Positions 43,540 to 53,904 of a stretch of 64,000 nt of DNA are shown here, in pieces. Source of the stretch: Bacteroidota bacterium (GTDB taxonomy: Bacteria; Bacteroidota; Bacteroidia; Sphingobacteriales; Sphingobacteriaceae); contig JABDFZ010000004.1 in the NCBI GenBank assembly GCA_013286325.1, positions 1 to 64,000 on the forward strand, read 5' to 3'. Within the stretch, counting starts at the first letter, position 1; each line of letters begins with the position of its first letter. The position numbers and the translations under genes were made by a program. The notes below the pieces were generated by a model. It was not told the origin of the DNA. It did no database searches and saw only the letters and a list, made by a program, of their open reading frames with translations.

Positions 43540-45078
43540 GTGTTAGTTAAAACTTTTGGGAGTGCAGTTTATGGGATTGAAGCTATCACCATAACAGTTG
43601 AGGTAAACATATTAGCTGGTACCAAATATTTTGTTGTCGGTTTGGCTGATACCGCTATTAAGGAAAGCTATTTTCGTATCGAATCGGCATTGAAAAGCTG
43701 CAATTTCCGCATGCCTCGCCAACAAGTTGTGGTTAATATGGCACCTGCGGATATCCGGAAAGAAGGATCTGCGTATGATCTAACCATTGCTATGGGCGTA
43801 TTGGCAGCTTCCGGGCAGGTTGAAAATGAAAATCTCGAAAAATACCTGATAATGGGTGAGCTTTCGCTTGATGGAAGTCTGCAGCCCATAAAAGGCGCTT
43901 TGCCAATTGCCATACAGGCACGTAAAGAAGGTTATAAAGGCTTTATCCTGCCAAAACAAAATGCCCGTGAGGCAGCCATTGTAAATGACCTTGCGGTATA
44001 TGGAGTTGAAAACATAAAGGAGGTAGTTGCCTTTTTTAACGGTGAAACCCAGCTAACGGCGGAAGTAGTAAATACCCGCGACGAATTTTTTAAAAGTCTT
44101 ACCAGTTATGATAGTGATTTTAGCGAAGTCCGGGGACAGGAAAACATTAAGCGCGCATTGGAAATTGCAGCTGCTGGCGGGCATAATGTGATATTGATAG
44201 GTCCGCCAGGTGCTGGCAAAACCATGCTGGCCCGCAGGCTGCCATCTATTTTGCCACCGTTAAGCTTATACGAATCATTAGAAACCACAAAGATTCACTC
44301 GGTTGCAGGTAAGCTGTCAGCAGCCGATGCCTTAGTAACAACACGCCCGTTCCGTTCCCCGCATCATACCATTAGCGATGTTGCCCTTGTGGGCGGTGGT
44401 AGTAACCCACAGCCCGGTGAAATATCATTGGCCCATAATGGTGTTTTATTTTTAGATGAATTACCCGAATTTAAACGTAGTGCCCTTGAAGTAATGCGTC
44501 AACCCCTTGAAGAACGCAGGGTAACAATTTCAAGAGCCAAATTCACCGTTGATTATCCGAGTTCATTTATGTTGGTGGCCAGTATGAACCCTTGCCCCTG
44601 CGGATATTTTAATCATCCTGAGAAGGAATGCATCTGTCCACCTGGAACTGTACAAAAATATTTAAGTAAAATTTCTGGTCCGTTGCTTGACAGGATTGAC
44701 CTCCATGTGGAAGTAACCCCGGTTAATTTTAATGAATTAGCATCAGACCGCCTTGCTGAAAAAAGCGAATTTATCCGCGAACGGGTTATTAAAGCCCGCG
44801 ATATACAGGCCCATCGCTTTGGTAACAAACCCGACCTGCATGCTAATGCGCAAATGAGCCCCCAGATGGTACGCGACATCTGCAAAATAAACACGGCAGG
44901 CCAAACCTTGCTTAAAAAAGCAATGGAAAAACTTGGCCTTTCGGCAAGGGCCTACGACAGGATACTAAAAGTATCCCGCACTATTGCCGACCTAGCCGGA
45001 GCGGAAGAAATACAGCTTGAGCATTTGGCAGAAGCTATACATTTCAGAAGCCTTGATAGAGAAGGGTGGGCAAGATAA
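43540..45078 (+). CDS. comM: YifB/ComM-family Mg-chelatase-like AAA+ ATPase
   Basis: 512 residues. An N-terminal Lon-like domain ([39 protein letters not shown]) is followed by AAA+ with Walker [23 protein letters not shown], Walker [23 protein letters not shown], and sensor region MNPCPCGYF. ComM helps branch migration during natural transformation. The start is GTG at 43540 ([12 protein letters not shown]). Confidence 0.93.
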   Translation: MLVKTFGSAVYGIEAITITVEVNILAGTKYFVVGLADTAIKESYFRIESALKSCNFRMPRQQVVVNMAPADIRKEGSAYDLTIAMGVLAASGQVENENLEKYLIMGELSLDGSLQPIKGALPIAIQARKEGYKGFILPKQNAREAAIVNDLAVYGVENIKEVVAFFNGETQLTAEVVNTRDEFFKSLTSYDSDFSEVRGQENIKRALEIAAAGGHNVILIGPPGAGKTMLARRLPSILPPLSLYESLETTKIHSVAGKLSAADALVTTRPFRSPHHTISDVALVGGGSNPQPGEISLAHNGVLFLDELPEFKRSALEVMRQPLEERRVTISRAKFTVDYPSSFMLVASMNPCPCGYFNHPEKECICPPGTVQKYLSKISGPLLDRIDLHVEVTPVNFNELASDRLAEKSEFIRERVIKARDIQAHRFGNKPDLHANAQMSPQMVRDICKINTAGQTLLKKAMEKLGLSARAYDRILKVSRTIADLAGAEEIQLEHLAEAIHFRSLDREGWAR

Positions 45079-45267
45079 TAAAAAGTTTACTACGGGAATA
45101 TCTTTTTACAGGTGTAATATTAGCGGCTTTATTTTGTCATAGTAATATGCCTGGTTGTTCTTAAAGCTAAGCTCTATCAGGTGGGATACATCTCTTTTTA
45201 AAAGAGGAGGGAAGGATTATGGCATAAGGCCATATTGGACTTTTGAAGTTATATCTAATTTATTGAC

Positions 45268-46782
45268 ATGAAAAAAACCTTTATTCTATTTTCAGTCGCA
45301 TTTTTTATCGCATATCATATTTTTGCCCAAACAGCAGTCTCATCGAACAATAACCCTGTAACAAAGAGCCGGATACTTCACGCTGATTCTTCGGTTGTTA
45401 CCAAACACCAGGTTACTATAAAAGGCAAATCCATCCCGTATACGGCCACAGCGGGCAGCATCCCCGTATGGGATGAAGATGGACGCCCTATAGCAGGCAT
45501 TTTTTATACCTATTTTGAACGCAATGATATAACCGACAGATCAACCCGTCCGTTAGTGATTTCCTTTAATGGAGGCCCTGGTTCGCCTTCTGCGTGGATG
45601 GAGATCGGTTATACCGGCCCAAGTGTGGTTAATGTTGATAATGAAGGATATCCAATTCAACCTTATGGGGTGAGCGAAAATAAAAACTCTATCCTTGATG
45701 TTGCTGATATCGTATACGTCGATCCAGTAAATACAGGTTATTCCAGAATTGTGGATAAGGGTACATCAGGGTCAAAATTCTTTGGTGTAAATGAGGATAT
45801 AAAATACCTGGCTGCATGGATAAATACTTTTGTAACCTGCAAAAACAGGTGGGCTTCGCCTAAGTTTTTGATTGGTGAAAGTTATGGTACCAACCGGGTA
45901 TCGGGACTGGCCCTGGAGCTTCAGAATGCGCAGGGGATGTTTTTAAACGGTGTAGTGCTGGTATCAACAACCGATCTCGGAATTGAACGCGATGGCCCTG
46001 TACTGGCAGCTTTAAAACTTCCTTATTTCGCCGCTACGGCCTGGTATCATGGTATGCTTGCACCAGATCTTCAAAAAAAGGATCTGTTAACATTGTTACC
46101 TGAGGTGGAAGATTTTACGCTAAACCATTTAATACCGGCGTTTTGCAGGGGAGGTTTTATTGATGATGCCGAAAAGAATGAGTTAGCGGCGAAAATTGCA
46201 CGTTACAGCGGACTTCCGGAGAAGCTTGTATTACAAAACAACCTGGATGTTCCGCGAGACCTGTTTCGGAAGGCTCTATTGCGCGATAAAGGCTATACTA
46301 TTGGCAGGCTCGATTCCCGTTATAAAGGAATTGACCGGCAGGTGGGTGGTGATAGCCCGGAGTACCCGGCTGAGGCAATGGCTTGGGTGCATGCTTTTAC
46401 ACCGGCAATTAATATTTACCTAAGGGATGAGCTAAACTATAAAACCGATCTTAGATATAATATGTTTGGTGATGTATCGCCCTGGAATGATAACAATGAC
46501 CATACAGGCGAAAATCTGCGTCAAGCCATTGCACAAAATCCATATCTTCACTTGTTTATACAATCAGGGTATTTTGATGGCTCCTGCGATTATTTTGATG
46601 CCAAATACACCCTATGGCAGCTTGACCCCAGCGGCAGGCTAAAGGACCGGCTAAAATGGAAAGGTTACAAAAGCGGGCATATGATGTATATGCGAAAAAA
46701 TGACCTTGTTCTCGCTACAGACGACCTGAGGAAGTTTATACAGGAATCAGTGCCCAGGCCAGGTGAGCCTGCTAAATATTAA
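45268..46782 (+). CDS. S10-family serine carboxypeptidase
   Basis: 504 residues with a signal peptide (FSVAFFIAYHIFAQ). Oxyanion motif SFNGGPGSPSAWMEIG, nucleophile LIGESYGTNR, and a C-terminal Asp region (SGYFDGSCDYFD) and catalytic His region (YKSGHMMYM). It removes C-terminal residues from peptides, in the periplasm or outside the cell. It stands alone. Confidence 0.9.
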   Translation: MKKTFILFSVAFFIAYHIFAQTAVSSNNNPVTKSRILHADSSVVTKHQVTIKGKSIPYTATAGSIPVWDEDGRPIAGIFYTYFERNDITDRSTRPLVISFNGGPGSPSAWMEIGYTGPSVVNVDNEGYPIQPYGVSENKNSILDVADIVYVDPVNTGYSRIVDKGTSGSKFFGVNEDIKYLAAWINTFVTCKNRWASPKFLIGESYGTNRVSGLALELQNAQGMFLNGVVLVSTTDLGIERDGPVLAALKLPYFAATAWYHGMLAPDLQKKDLLTLLPEVEDFTLNHLIPAFCRGGFIDDAEKNELAAKIARYSGLPEKLVLQNNLDVPRDLFRKALLRDKGYTIGRLDSRYKGIDRQVGGDSPEYPAEAMAWVHAFTPAINIYLRDELNYKTDLRYNMFGDVSPWNDNNDHTGENLRQAIAQNPYLHLFIQSGYFDGSCDYFDAKYTLWQLDPSGRLKDRLKWKGYKSGHMMYMRKNDLVLATDDLRKFIQESVPRPGEPAKY

Positions 46783-46838
46783 CGCGGTTAGTAACAACCA
46801 GAGATTAATAATCCAGGTTGATACCAAAAAACAATTTT

Positions 46839-47237
46839 ATGACCATCATCGATAAGCTTGCCTGGATTGAAATAAAGGACTATGCTATTCTATCCACAAA
46901 ATCTTTTGGAAAGGATACCTTTTATATTCCGGGAGGAAAACGGGAAGCGGGCGAAACAGATATGGAAGCGCTCTGCCGGGAAATTAAAGAAGAACTCACG
47001 GTTGATCTCGATAAATCCAGTGTTAAATACTTCGGCACGTTTCAAGCACCTGCGCACGGACAACCGGAAGGTGTTGAAGTACGGATGACCTGCTATACCG
47101 CAACCTACCAAGGGCAAATCAGCGCCAGCGCAGAAATAGCGGAGGTTAGCTGGCTCAATTACTCGGCCATTGAAACAGTGTCGGCAGTTGACAAAATTAT
47201 TTTTAATCATTTAAAGGAAATTGGCTGGCTAAAATAA
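46839..47237 (+). CDS. NUDIX hydrolase
   Basis: 132 residues from the ATG at 46839 (the TTG at 46818 is unlikely). The Nudix box GGKREAGETDMEALCREIKEELTVDL matches Gx5Ex7REuxEExGu apart from the last G. Hydrolyses nucleoside diphosphate compounds; substrate unknown. LAWIEIKDYAILSTKSFG is the usual N-terminal strand. Confidence 0.92.
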   Translation: MTIIDKLAWIEIKDYAILSTKSFGKDTFYIPGGKREAGETDMEALCREIKEELTVDLDKSSVKYFGTFQAPAHGQPEGVEVRMTCYTATYQGQISASAEIAEVSWLNYSAIETVSAVDKIIFNHLKEIGWLK

Positions 47238-47324
47238 ACCTGAACACTACTCAATCCCCTATAAAATTATTTGATTATCTGGAGGTGAATACTTATTTTA
47301 GATTTCCTTAAACCTTATTATCAC

Positions 47325-47510
47325 ATGGAAAAATTCACACAAGTCCAAAAGCTGATCGCTTCAATGGAGACAGACATCGACAAATTTTATAATAAAAGTA
47401 ACTCAGCAGCCGGAACACGGGTTCGCAAAGGTATGCAGGACCTGAAAAATCTTGCGCAGTCCGTTCGATCAGAAATTCTTGAAATAAAAACTGCATCGGG
47501 CAAGGGGTAA
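47325..47510 (+). CDS. Histone H1-like Hc1-type protein
   Basis: 61 residues. MEKFTQVQKLIASMETDIDKFYNKSNSAAGTRVRKGMQDLKNLAQ is the family pattern: a helical pair with a GTRVRK turn. Known from recall as the Bacteroidota 'histone H1' family; a DNA or chromosome role is assumed. It lacks a Lys-rich tail. Confidence 0.85.
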   Translation: MEKFTQVQKLIASMETDIDKFYNKSNSAAGTRVRKGMQDLKNLAQSVRSEILEIKTASGKG

Positions 47511-47773
47511 AAATAATAAAGCCTTGATACATAATTCTTTTGCATAAGGGCGGTCCTGGATCTCCAATCCAACCGTTCTGACCGACTATTCCTAAAAGTT
47601 GTATAGTTTTGTAATCAGTTTACGGCTATTAATGATGCAAGTAAACTGTATTGCAGTTATTAATATTCTCTTTTTATAGATTAGATGTAATTAATTGACG
47701 ATCAGTTAATTATTGGAATGCGTTTTGTGCATTATATACTCCCCTCCCTAATTCCACACCTAACTATAAAGAG

Positions 47774-48187
47774 ATGACAAATTTTTTGATGATAGACGAC
47801 AACCCGGTTGAACATCTTATTATGCAAAAGATGTTTGATAAGTTCCATTTATTTCCCGGTGCTTCACATAGCTTGAATGCCAAAGCGAGTATGAATTTTT
47901 TTGAACAATATTGTACATCGGTAAAAATACTGCCTGATGTTATCTTCCTCGACCTCAATATGCCGGGCTTTAATGGCTGGGATTTTTTGGATGGATTCCA
48001 AAGGATTTATAAACAAATAAAAAAGCAGATAGACATATATATTATTTCTTCCTCAATAGATCCAAAAGACAAGATACTTACCGATAAATATGATTTTGTG
48101 AAAGCATTTATTTGTAAACCTGTAAAATTGGAAACTTTACTTAATTTGTATTCTTTATACCAGTTCAACAGGAGGGCTGCCGGTTAA
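47774..48187 (+). CDS. Single-domain response regulator (CheY-like), copy 2
   Basis: 137 residues with LMIDDNPVEHLIMQKMF, phospho-Asp VIFLDLNMPGFNGWDFLD, switch IISSSI and FICKPV. It is a paralogue of the 42134 gene with the same motif spacing. No partner kinase is adjacent. Confidence 0.9.
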   Translation: MTNFLMIDDNPVEHLIMQKMFDKFHLFPGASHSLNAKASMNFFEQYCTSVKILPDVIFLDLNMPGFNGWDFLDGFQRIYKQIKKQIDIYIISSSIDPKDKILTDKYDFVKAFICKPVKLETLLNLYSLYQFNRRAAG

Positions 48188-48281
48188 CCTTTAGGTTATC
48201 TAAATTAATGTAACGTATCCGGCTTGCATTGTGTATTAAATTTTAAGGCGGCTTTATAAATAAACAACTCTTATCTAAAAT

Positions 48282-48692
48282 ATGAAAACTAAGTTATCGG
48301 TTTTTTTAATAACTATCATAGGTCTCAGTATGCTTATCTCATCATGCAAAAAGGGGGGCGGTAATTCAAATATGCAATTGTTACAGATTAACTCACAGAA
48401 CAACGGTAAGACCATTGCTGTTTCAAAAGGTCAGTCATTAAGATTAACCCTGAAGAACCCAGGCGATGGTGGTTACAGTTTTGATACACCGCAGTATAAT
48501 TCATCGGTATTAAGCCTTACCGGACATACACATAGTTCAGGGGCATCAAGTGCGGTTGGTGGTTTTGGAGATGATGCCTGGGAGTTTAAAGCCTTAAAAA
48601 CCGGCGAATCCACATTGGTTATAACCGCTACCCGGCCATTCGATAAAAATAACCCCGTTGTTATGTTTTCTGGTAAGGTTACCGCTAACTAA
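48282..48692 (+). CDS. Chagasin-like (I42 family) protease-inhibitor lipoprotein
   Basis: 136 residues. A lipoprotein signal ends at LMISSC-like LISSCKKGG. The chagasin motifs appear as NPGDGGYSF (in place of NPTTGY), GFGDDAWEFKALKTGESTL (GxxG/WxF loop) and TATRPF (in place of RPW). These loops insert into papain-type cysteine proteases. The target is not known; a role in guarding against host or self proteases is inferred. Confidence 0.82.
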   Translation: MKTKLSVFLITIIGLSMLISSCKKGGGNSNMQLLQINSQNNGKTIAVSKGQSLRLTLKNPGDGGYSFDTPQYNSSVLSLTGHTHSSGASSAVGGFGDDAWEFKALKTGESTLVITATRPFDKNNPVVMFSGKVTAN

Positions 48693-48845
48693 TTGTGTCT
48701 TAATTTTTCCTTTCCACTGATTGTAAGGATAAATGGTTCAATGTCATCAATGCTAAATTTTAGCACCCAGGTGTGTTTTGAAACTAATAGGTAAATTATT
48801 TGTTTTTGTTAAACAGAATACATAGTTTCACACAGCACTTGCCCT

Positions 48846-49223
48846 ATGACTGACCAGAACAAGAAGATTATTATTTTCGATGATGATGAGGACATCCTTT
48901 CTATCTGTAGTTTTATTCTGGAGGAGCAGGGATGGCAAGTAAATGCATACACTGATTGCAATAATATAATTGAAAAGGTCTCGGGTATTTTACCCGATGT
49001 AATATTGATGGATAACTGGATACCTGATGACGGAGGTATAATTGCGACACAAAAACTCAAAAACAACGAAGCTCTGAAAAATATTCCGGTCATTTACTTT
49101 TCAGCTAATAGCGATATTGAGCTGCTTGCTACCCATGCAGGGGCAGAATCATACCTTGCTAAACCATTTGATCTGGAAGAGTTGGAGCGTGTTATAAATA
49201 AGGTGTTGCTATCAGGTAATTAA
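48846..49223 (+). CDS. Single-domain response regulator, copy 3
   Basis: 125 residues: IIFDDDEDILSICSFIL, phospho-Asp ILMDNWIPDDGG, switch IYFSANSD and LAKPFDLEEL. It is closer to the DivK/Spo0F type than to the two GW-FLD copies. No kinase adjacent. Confidence 0.9.
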   Translation: MTDQNKKIIIFDDDEDILSICSFILEEQGWQVNAYTDCNNIIEKVSGILPDVILMDNWIPDDGGIIATQKLKNNEALKNIPVIYFSANSDIELLATHAGAESYLAKPFDLEELERVINKVLLSGN

Positions 49224-49242
49224 TAAAAACAACCTCAATAAA

Positions 49243-49282
49243 TAAAAAAAGCTCTCCGCATATAAACGGAGAGCTTTTTTTA
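49243..49282. terminator. Bidirectional terminator
   Basis: A 16-bp perfect stem (TAAAAAAAGCTCTCCG with its complement) around CATATAAA. It lies between convergent response regulator and OMP genes. Confidence 0.92.
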
Positions 49283-49298
49283 TTAGGATCAGTATGGA

Positions 49299-52229
49299 TT
49301 AATCGCCGCCTGGAAAACCACCACCCCTGTTGCCTCCGCCATCACCACCTCTTCTAAATCCGCGGGAAGGGTCGCCATTTTGCGTTGGGGCCTTTCCGGC
49401 AAATTTTTGCAAACGAAGGGTAAATGTTAGCAAGTAATAACGTGCCAGCCTGTTAACCTGGGTTTGTGTAACTGCGCTTGCCGATGTTGTTGACGAGAAG
49501 CCTGTATTTTCGTTAAACAAATCGAATGCCGATAAACGTATGGTACCTCTGTGGTCTTTCATAAACCTGCGTTCAACATAAAGATTCAACAGGTTAGGAT
49601 TTGTTACTTTTATAGTAGGGGCATATCCATAATTAATAGCCTTGGTGAAATCATAACTAAATGTCCAGTCGCCAAAATAATTCTTTCCTGTTAAGCCCGA
49701 ATTCCAGGTCCTCACATTTGCGCTGGCATTGGTAATGTCATTTTGGATGGAATTGCTAGTATGATTTATAGCATAATTCGTTAATATTTGCGCATCAATA
49801 TGATCGGTAATATCAACCCGGAAAGCTACCTGAGGGGTAAACTGCAAGTTTTTAGCAATGTTTTTCTCTGTGGTTTCTTCAAAAGTATTGGCATCTATAT
49901 TACTTAAAAAACCAACGTTGTTGTTAAAGGTGGCAGTACCGCTAAAGCTTAAGGTATACTTACGGTTTTGCCATGGTTTTGAATAAGTAAAACGGCCCTG
50001 CATACTATAAAACCCATCTGCATTGGCATATCTTGTTAAAATAGTGTTATCAAACCTCCTATTGGGTGTATAAATTGCTGGATAAGTTATAGTATTGGTA
50101 ACCACCTCGTTTTGTATTGACTGGTAGGTTAAACCTATAAAAAACACATCGCCGCTAGCTATATTAAAGTTATTATACCTTACACTGAAATTATTAGTAA
50201 ATTGTGGTTTCAGATCAGGATTTCCTTCAACCGGGTATAACGCGTTTGAGAAATCGGTAACGGGCTGCAGTTGCGTAAAACTTGGCTGACTGCTAGACCC
50301 ATTGTAGTTGATGCTAAGCCCTTTGGTTCGTGAAAAGTTGTAGACAAACCTTGCAGCAGGAATAACATTGAATGTTGAAACGTGGGTGGTAAGCCCGGTA
50401 ACCGGCGAATAACCATCCAATACCGCAGGCTGTACACCAACACCTACAGTGTAGTTATATTTTTTTTCAATGAAGCGGTAGTTTAACCCAACCTTGTTGG
50501 TTGTAAAATTGTAATTGTAACGGGTGCTTAATGCACTATCATTTCTGAAAGACAAACTTTGCGGATCAAACAGGGTATCCGTTACCTTATCATTATTGGT
50601 ATTCGAACGGTTAAAGGCATAGTTTAACTCCAGGTAGGAGAGTTTACCCAACGGCTCCATGTATGAAAAATTTATCCCGTAGCTTGTTGTGCGGCTATCG
50701 GTTGTAATAATCTGGTTAGTCGGAGCTGTTGGCGCACCAGCTGTGTAAACATATATCGGGTTTTGGTAAGAATTGCTTTTGCCTGAACTGAACGTAGCGT
50801 TGATGCTCAGGTTACGGCGATGACCAAGCCTGCGGTTATACAAAGCAGTAAACCCGTAATTCGGTGCCTGAGAATCGCCAATTGTGGTTGATGTATAAGC
50901 CGAGTTTTGAGCGGCATTTTTCCTGGTTATGGTGTTGGTTTCGAACTCATTGGTATTTACACCAGCATACGAAAAAGTGGGGGTGACTTTTAAATAATTA
51001 ACTGTATCAGGCTTATACTCCATATTCCAGGTAAAGCGGTGATTTATGTTCTGATCGGTTTCGTTGGTATTTTGATTCTGATTTGATGGATTATTTGATG
51101 ATGTGTTTTGCTGCAGGATCTTGCTAATAGTATTTGTAGTGTTATCAGCAAAGCTATAACTACCATAAACCGAAAGGCTTTTGCCCCATTGGTCGCGGAA
51201 GTTTGCACCAATTGAATGTGCATCGGTGATCCCGTTAGCAGTAGTAGTAAGGCTACCAGTATTGCCACCGCCGCCTCTGCCTGCGTTACCCCGGCCGCCC
51301 CCGCCCCCAAAGCCGCCGCCACCTCCACCACCACCGCCGCCTCCGGCGCTGTTAAAAGAGAAAGTATTTACATTGGTGTTATTTATGCTACCCAAAACCG
51401 CAATTTGCTGATTGCCATTAAAGTTAAAAGCGTTTAACGAGGCTATATACCGGTTTTTATCGGGGATGCCCTGGCTTTTCGGAAGTGCATCTTCGCCATC
51501 TCCTACTGTGCCCTGACCAAAATAACCGTAGTTTTTATCTTTCCTGATGGTAATGTTCATTATTTTATCAGGCTCTCCGGTTTTAACTCCGGTGAGGTTG
51601 GCCTGATCGCCATAATCATCAATCATCTGGATATTTTCAACCACATCAGCCGGGAGGTTTTTAGTAGCGCTTTGTACATCGCCACCCATAAAGTCTTTAC
51701 CGTTTATACGTACTTTGGTAACTTGTTTGCCCTGAGTAGTAATATTTCCGTTTATATCAACATCCACACCAGGAAGCTTTTTTATCAGGTCTTCTACCGG
51801 TGCATTTTCGCGTACTTTATAGGCACTGGCCTGATATTGAACAGTATCTTCTTTTATAGTTACCGGTACAACGCCCACAATGGTAACCTCGTTAAGCATT
51901 TTCGACTCTGTTTTTAAAATGATGGTACCCAGGTCAGCAGCTGTATTGGTATTATCTAAAGTATAATGTTTCCTGAGCGCCTGATAGCCAATAGAAGTTA
52001 CAGTGATTGTTAATTTGGTACCCTTAATGCCCTGGAAAACAAATTTCCCATTAATATCAGCTACAGATATGGTGCTGTCGCCTTTATCTGATATTAATTT
52101 AATGTTAGCTGATGGAACGGATAGTTTGGTTGAATCTATAACAGTTCCGTGTACTTCCCTTCCGCTTTGAGCGTATGAATAAGTAATTGTTAAAAAGGTA
52201 ATGGTTAGTGCAAATAATAAAGATTTCAT
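49299..52229 (-). CDS. TonB-plug outer-membrane beta-barrel protein with Gly-rich segments
   Basis: 976 residues from the ATG at 52229 (MKSLLFALTITFLTITYSYAQ is the signal peptide; the ORF-track start adds 22 residues). CarboxypepD_reg domain (GREVHGTVIDSTKLSVP, FVFQGIKGTKLTITVTSIGYQAL), plug (ENAPVEDLIKKLPGVDVDING, VTKVRINGKDFMGGD, YGDQANLTGVKTGEPDKIMNI), then an OMP_b-brl_3-type barrel. A run of 11 glycines and a GGGGGRGN tract sit at about residues 302-330. The tail is Gly/Arg-rich and ends GGFPGGD rather than in an aromatic residue. Ligand unknown. Confidence 0.9.
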   Translation of the reverse strand: MKSLLFALTITFLTITYSYAQSGREVHGTVIDSTKLSVPSANIKLISDKGDSTISVADINGKFVFQGIKGTKLTITVTSIGYQALRKHYTLDNTNTAADLGTIILKTESKMLNEVTIVGVVPVTIKEDTVQYQASAYKVRENAPVEDLIKKLPGVDVDINGNITTQGKQVTKVRINGKDFMGGDVQSATKNLPADVVENIQMIDDYGDQANLTGVKTGEPDKIMNITIRKDKNYGYFGQGTVGDGEDALPKSQGIPDKNRYIASLNAFNFNGNQQIAVLGSINNTNVNTFSFNSAGGGGGGGGGGGFGGGGGRGNAGRGGGGNTGSLTTTANGITDAHSIGANFRDQWGKSLSVYGSYSFADNTTNTISKILQQNTSSNNPSNQNQNTNETDQNINHRFTWNMEYKPDTVNYLKVTPTFSYAGVNTNEFETNTITRKNAAQNSAYTSTTIGDSQAPNYGFTALYNRRLGHRRNLSINATFSSGKSNSYQNPIYVYTAGAPTAPTNQIITTDSRTTSYGINFSYMEPLGKLSYLELNYAFNRSNTNNDKVTDTLFDPQSLSFRNDSALSTRYNYNFTTNKVGLNYRFIEKKYNYTVGVGVQPAVLDGYSPVTGLTTHVSTFNVIPAARFVYNFSRTKGLSINYNGSSSQPSFTQLQPVTDFSNALYPVEGNPDLKPQFTNNFSVRYNNFNIASGDVFFIGLTYQSIQNEVVTNTITYPAIYTPNRRFDNTILTRYANADGFYSMQGRFTYSKPWQNRKYTLSFSGTATFNNNVGFLSNIDANTFEETTEKNIAKNLQFTPQVAFRVDITDHIDAQILTNYAINHTSNSIQNDITNASANVRTWNSGLTGKNYFGDWTFSYDFTKAINYGYAPTIKVTNPNLLNLYVERRFMKDHRGTIRLSAFDLFNENTGFSSTTSASAVTQTQVNRLARYYLLTFTLRLQKFAGKAPTQNGDPSRGFRRGGDGGGNRGGGFPGGD

Positions 52230-52346
52230 TTTGTTTTTAATGTACATCTGGGGCCACATAATATCATAAGACATTATTCGGGTGCAAATGTTCAATTAAA
52301 ATCGCTAATTAACTAAAAATCATAGTATTGTTACATATGAAATGTA

Positions 52347-52375
52347 AAAAGCCCCCTGATTTACAGGGAGCTTTT
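52347..52375 (-). terminator. Terminator after collagen-like gene
   Basis: Hairpin on the minus strand (AAAAGCTCCCTG / CAGGGGGCTTTT with one mismatch) followed by T residues, 36 bases after the collagen-like stop. Confidence 0.75.
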
Positions 52376-52410
52376 ATTATTTGGTGAATATGAACTATTT
52401 AAATATTCGC

Positions 52411-53352
52411 TTAGTTAACCGGTAAATGCAATGCTGCTGCTACTTCGTTATAATTTTTAACGTTAAGATGCGGGTTAGCTGCATTTATGGTAGTAATTGC
52501 AGTTCCAGGAATTACAACAACCCTGAAATCTATTCCGCTTGTTTGCGTAAAGTTAGCTTTAAGGTCAATATATCCTACTCCGTAATCAGAGAAATCTATT
52601 GTGTTACCGCCTTCTGAGTATGGTAAAGCAAACCATCCGGATGTTGAACCTGTGTTTCTTAAATAAACTAAAACAGTTCCCGAATCAACTATATTCTGTG
52701 TAATTGCAGGTACAGCAAATTTGGTTAAGCCTGCTACAACAACGCCTTTATTTACTAATAAATAATTTTGAACGTTAGCATTTCCCGGATCGCCCTTATC
52801 GCCTTTTGGTCCTTGTGCACCTGTAGCACCTGTTGCGCCAGTAGCTCCTGCCGGCCCTTGTGCACCAGTAGCACCTGTCGCTCCGGCAGCGCCTGTTGCA
52901 CCCGTAGCACCTGTTGCGCCAGCTGCACCTGTATCACCCTTTGGTCCTTGTGCACCAGTAGCGCCTGTAGCACCAGTAGCTCCTATCGGCCCTTGCGGTC
53001 CGGTTGGTCCCTGTGCACCAGTTGCTCCTGTAGCGCCGGTGGCACCTGTTGCCCCAGCTGCTCCGGTTGCGCCCGTAGCACCGGCTGGACCTTGTGCACC
53101 CGTTGCGCCCTGTGCGCCAGCTGCTCCCGTATCACCTTTTGGTCCCTGAGGTCCTACTGGCCCTCCGGCTGGTCCTGCCGGCCCTTGTGGTCCTGCTGCA
53201 CCGGTTGCACCTGTAGCACCCTGAGCGCCTGTGGCACCTTGAGCGCCCGTGGCACCTGCTGGTCCTGCTGTTTTATCTTTCTTACACGCTGTTATGCTAA
53301 AAAGGCATATAAATAAAATTGGTAATAAAAGTCTAAGTGGTTTCATATTCAA
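52411..53352 (-). CDS. Collagen-like lipoprotein (Gly-X-Y repeats)
   Basis: 313 residues. A lipoprotein signal with LFSITACKK lipobox is followed by about 55 G-X-Y triplets (residues ~30-200), mostly [12 protein letters not shown] and GPKGD. The C-terminal globular part (about 110 residues: [36 protein letters not shown]) is not recognised. Gly-X-Y lipoproteins can form triple helices at the cell surface. The repeat DNA is GC-rich and nearly tandem, so copy number may vary. The plus-strand ORFs over it are shadows. Met3 (53346) is an equal start. Confidence 0.88.
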   Translation of the reverse strand: MNMKPLRLLLPILFICLFSITACKKDKTAGPAGATGAQGATGAQGATGATGAAGPQGPAGPAGGPVGPQGPKGDTGAAGAQGATGAQGPAGATGATGAAGATGATGATGATGAQGPTGPQGPIGATGATGATGAQGPKGDTGAAGATGATGATGAAGATGATGAQGPAGATGATGATGAQGPKGDKGDPGNANVQNYLLVNKGVVVAGLTKFAVPAITQNIVDSGTVLVYLRNTGSTSGWFALPYSEGGNTIDFSDYGVGYIDLKANFTQTSGIDFRVVVIPGTAITTINAANPHLNVKNYNEVAAALHLPVN

Positions 53353-53559
53353 GTATGATTTTTGTTTGTTAAGACCTCTTTCTACGTAATTATTTTAATT
53401 AGGTTACAATTGTTGTTAGAAGAACAAAAATTTCCTGACATGTTATTAAATTAAGTATGAGGGATTTGCACAGTAGAGGCCAACAATTGTTTAAAAATTA
53501 TCTTATAATGGGGTAACAAAGTGGCATGGTTTTCGTTAAAAATAAAAAAACATTAACCT

Positions 53560-53829
53560 ATGGCTAATATTAATATTTCACTGCACTCAAAAGTGCACAA
53601 ATGGATCGATGCGATCGGTTTCCGGCTTAATGGGTCACAAACCAACCATAAAGATAACGTAACTACCAATCATTACTTTTTTGAAACCTTCAACTTTTTT
53701 GAAAAAGCAAAAAATAATGATCTTAAAAATTCGAAATTTTTATGCTTTGATGCTTATGGAGAGAAGATAAATGTAAGGTCGCTCCTTGATTTGCAGACTG
53801 CTTTTTTCGAAAATATCAGTCAGTTGTAG
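53560..53829 (+). CDS. Hypothetical 89-aa protein
   Basis: No family recognised. The protein is hydrophilic, with an N-terminal INISLHSKVHKWIDAIGFRLNG and aromatic-rich YFFETFNFFEKAKNN. No signal or TM. It is followed by a clear terminator, which supports expression. Its short length and isolated position allow no function. Confidence 0.6.
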   Translation: MANINISLHSKVHKWIDAIGFRLNGSQTNHKDNVTTNHYFFETFNFFEKAKNNDLKNSKFLCFDAYGEKINVRSLLDLQTAFFENISQL

Positions 53830-53904
53830 TTTTTTGTGGTCAAAGGTTAATGATAAATAGTCAGTTCATGCCACTTTATAAGTGGTAGCCAATCATATAT
53901 AAAT

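Noticed and set aside
45079-45267. Possible sRNA or attenuator before the S10 peptidase
   Set aside because: Only short A/T-rich hairpins (CTCTTTT/AAAAGAG) are seen, and no clear promoter or terminator pair.
47511-47773. Possible small gene
   Set aside because: 263 bases without a supported ORF, hairpin or promoter match.
51181-51437. Pro-rich and Ala/Thr-rich ORFs
   Set aside because: They are antisense to the poly-Gly tract of the OMP gene.
52790-53270. Possible CRISPR or tandem-repeat array
   Set aside because: The repeats are protein-coding Gly-X-Y triplets with no constant repeat/spacer layout.
52768-53316. 182-aa Cys/Ser-rich plus-strand ORF
   Set aside because: It is the antisense reading of the collagen-like Gly-X-Y repeats.
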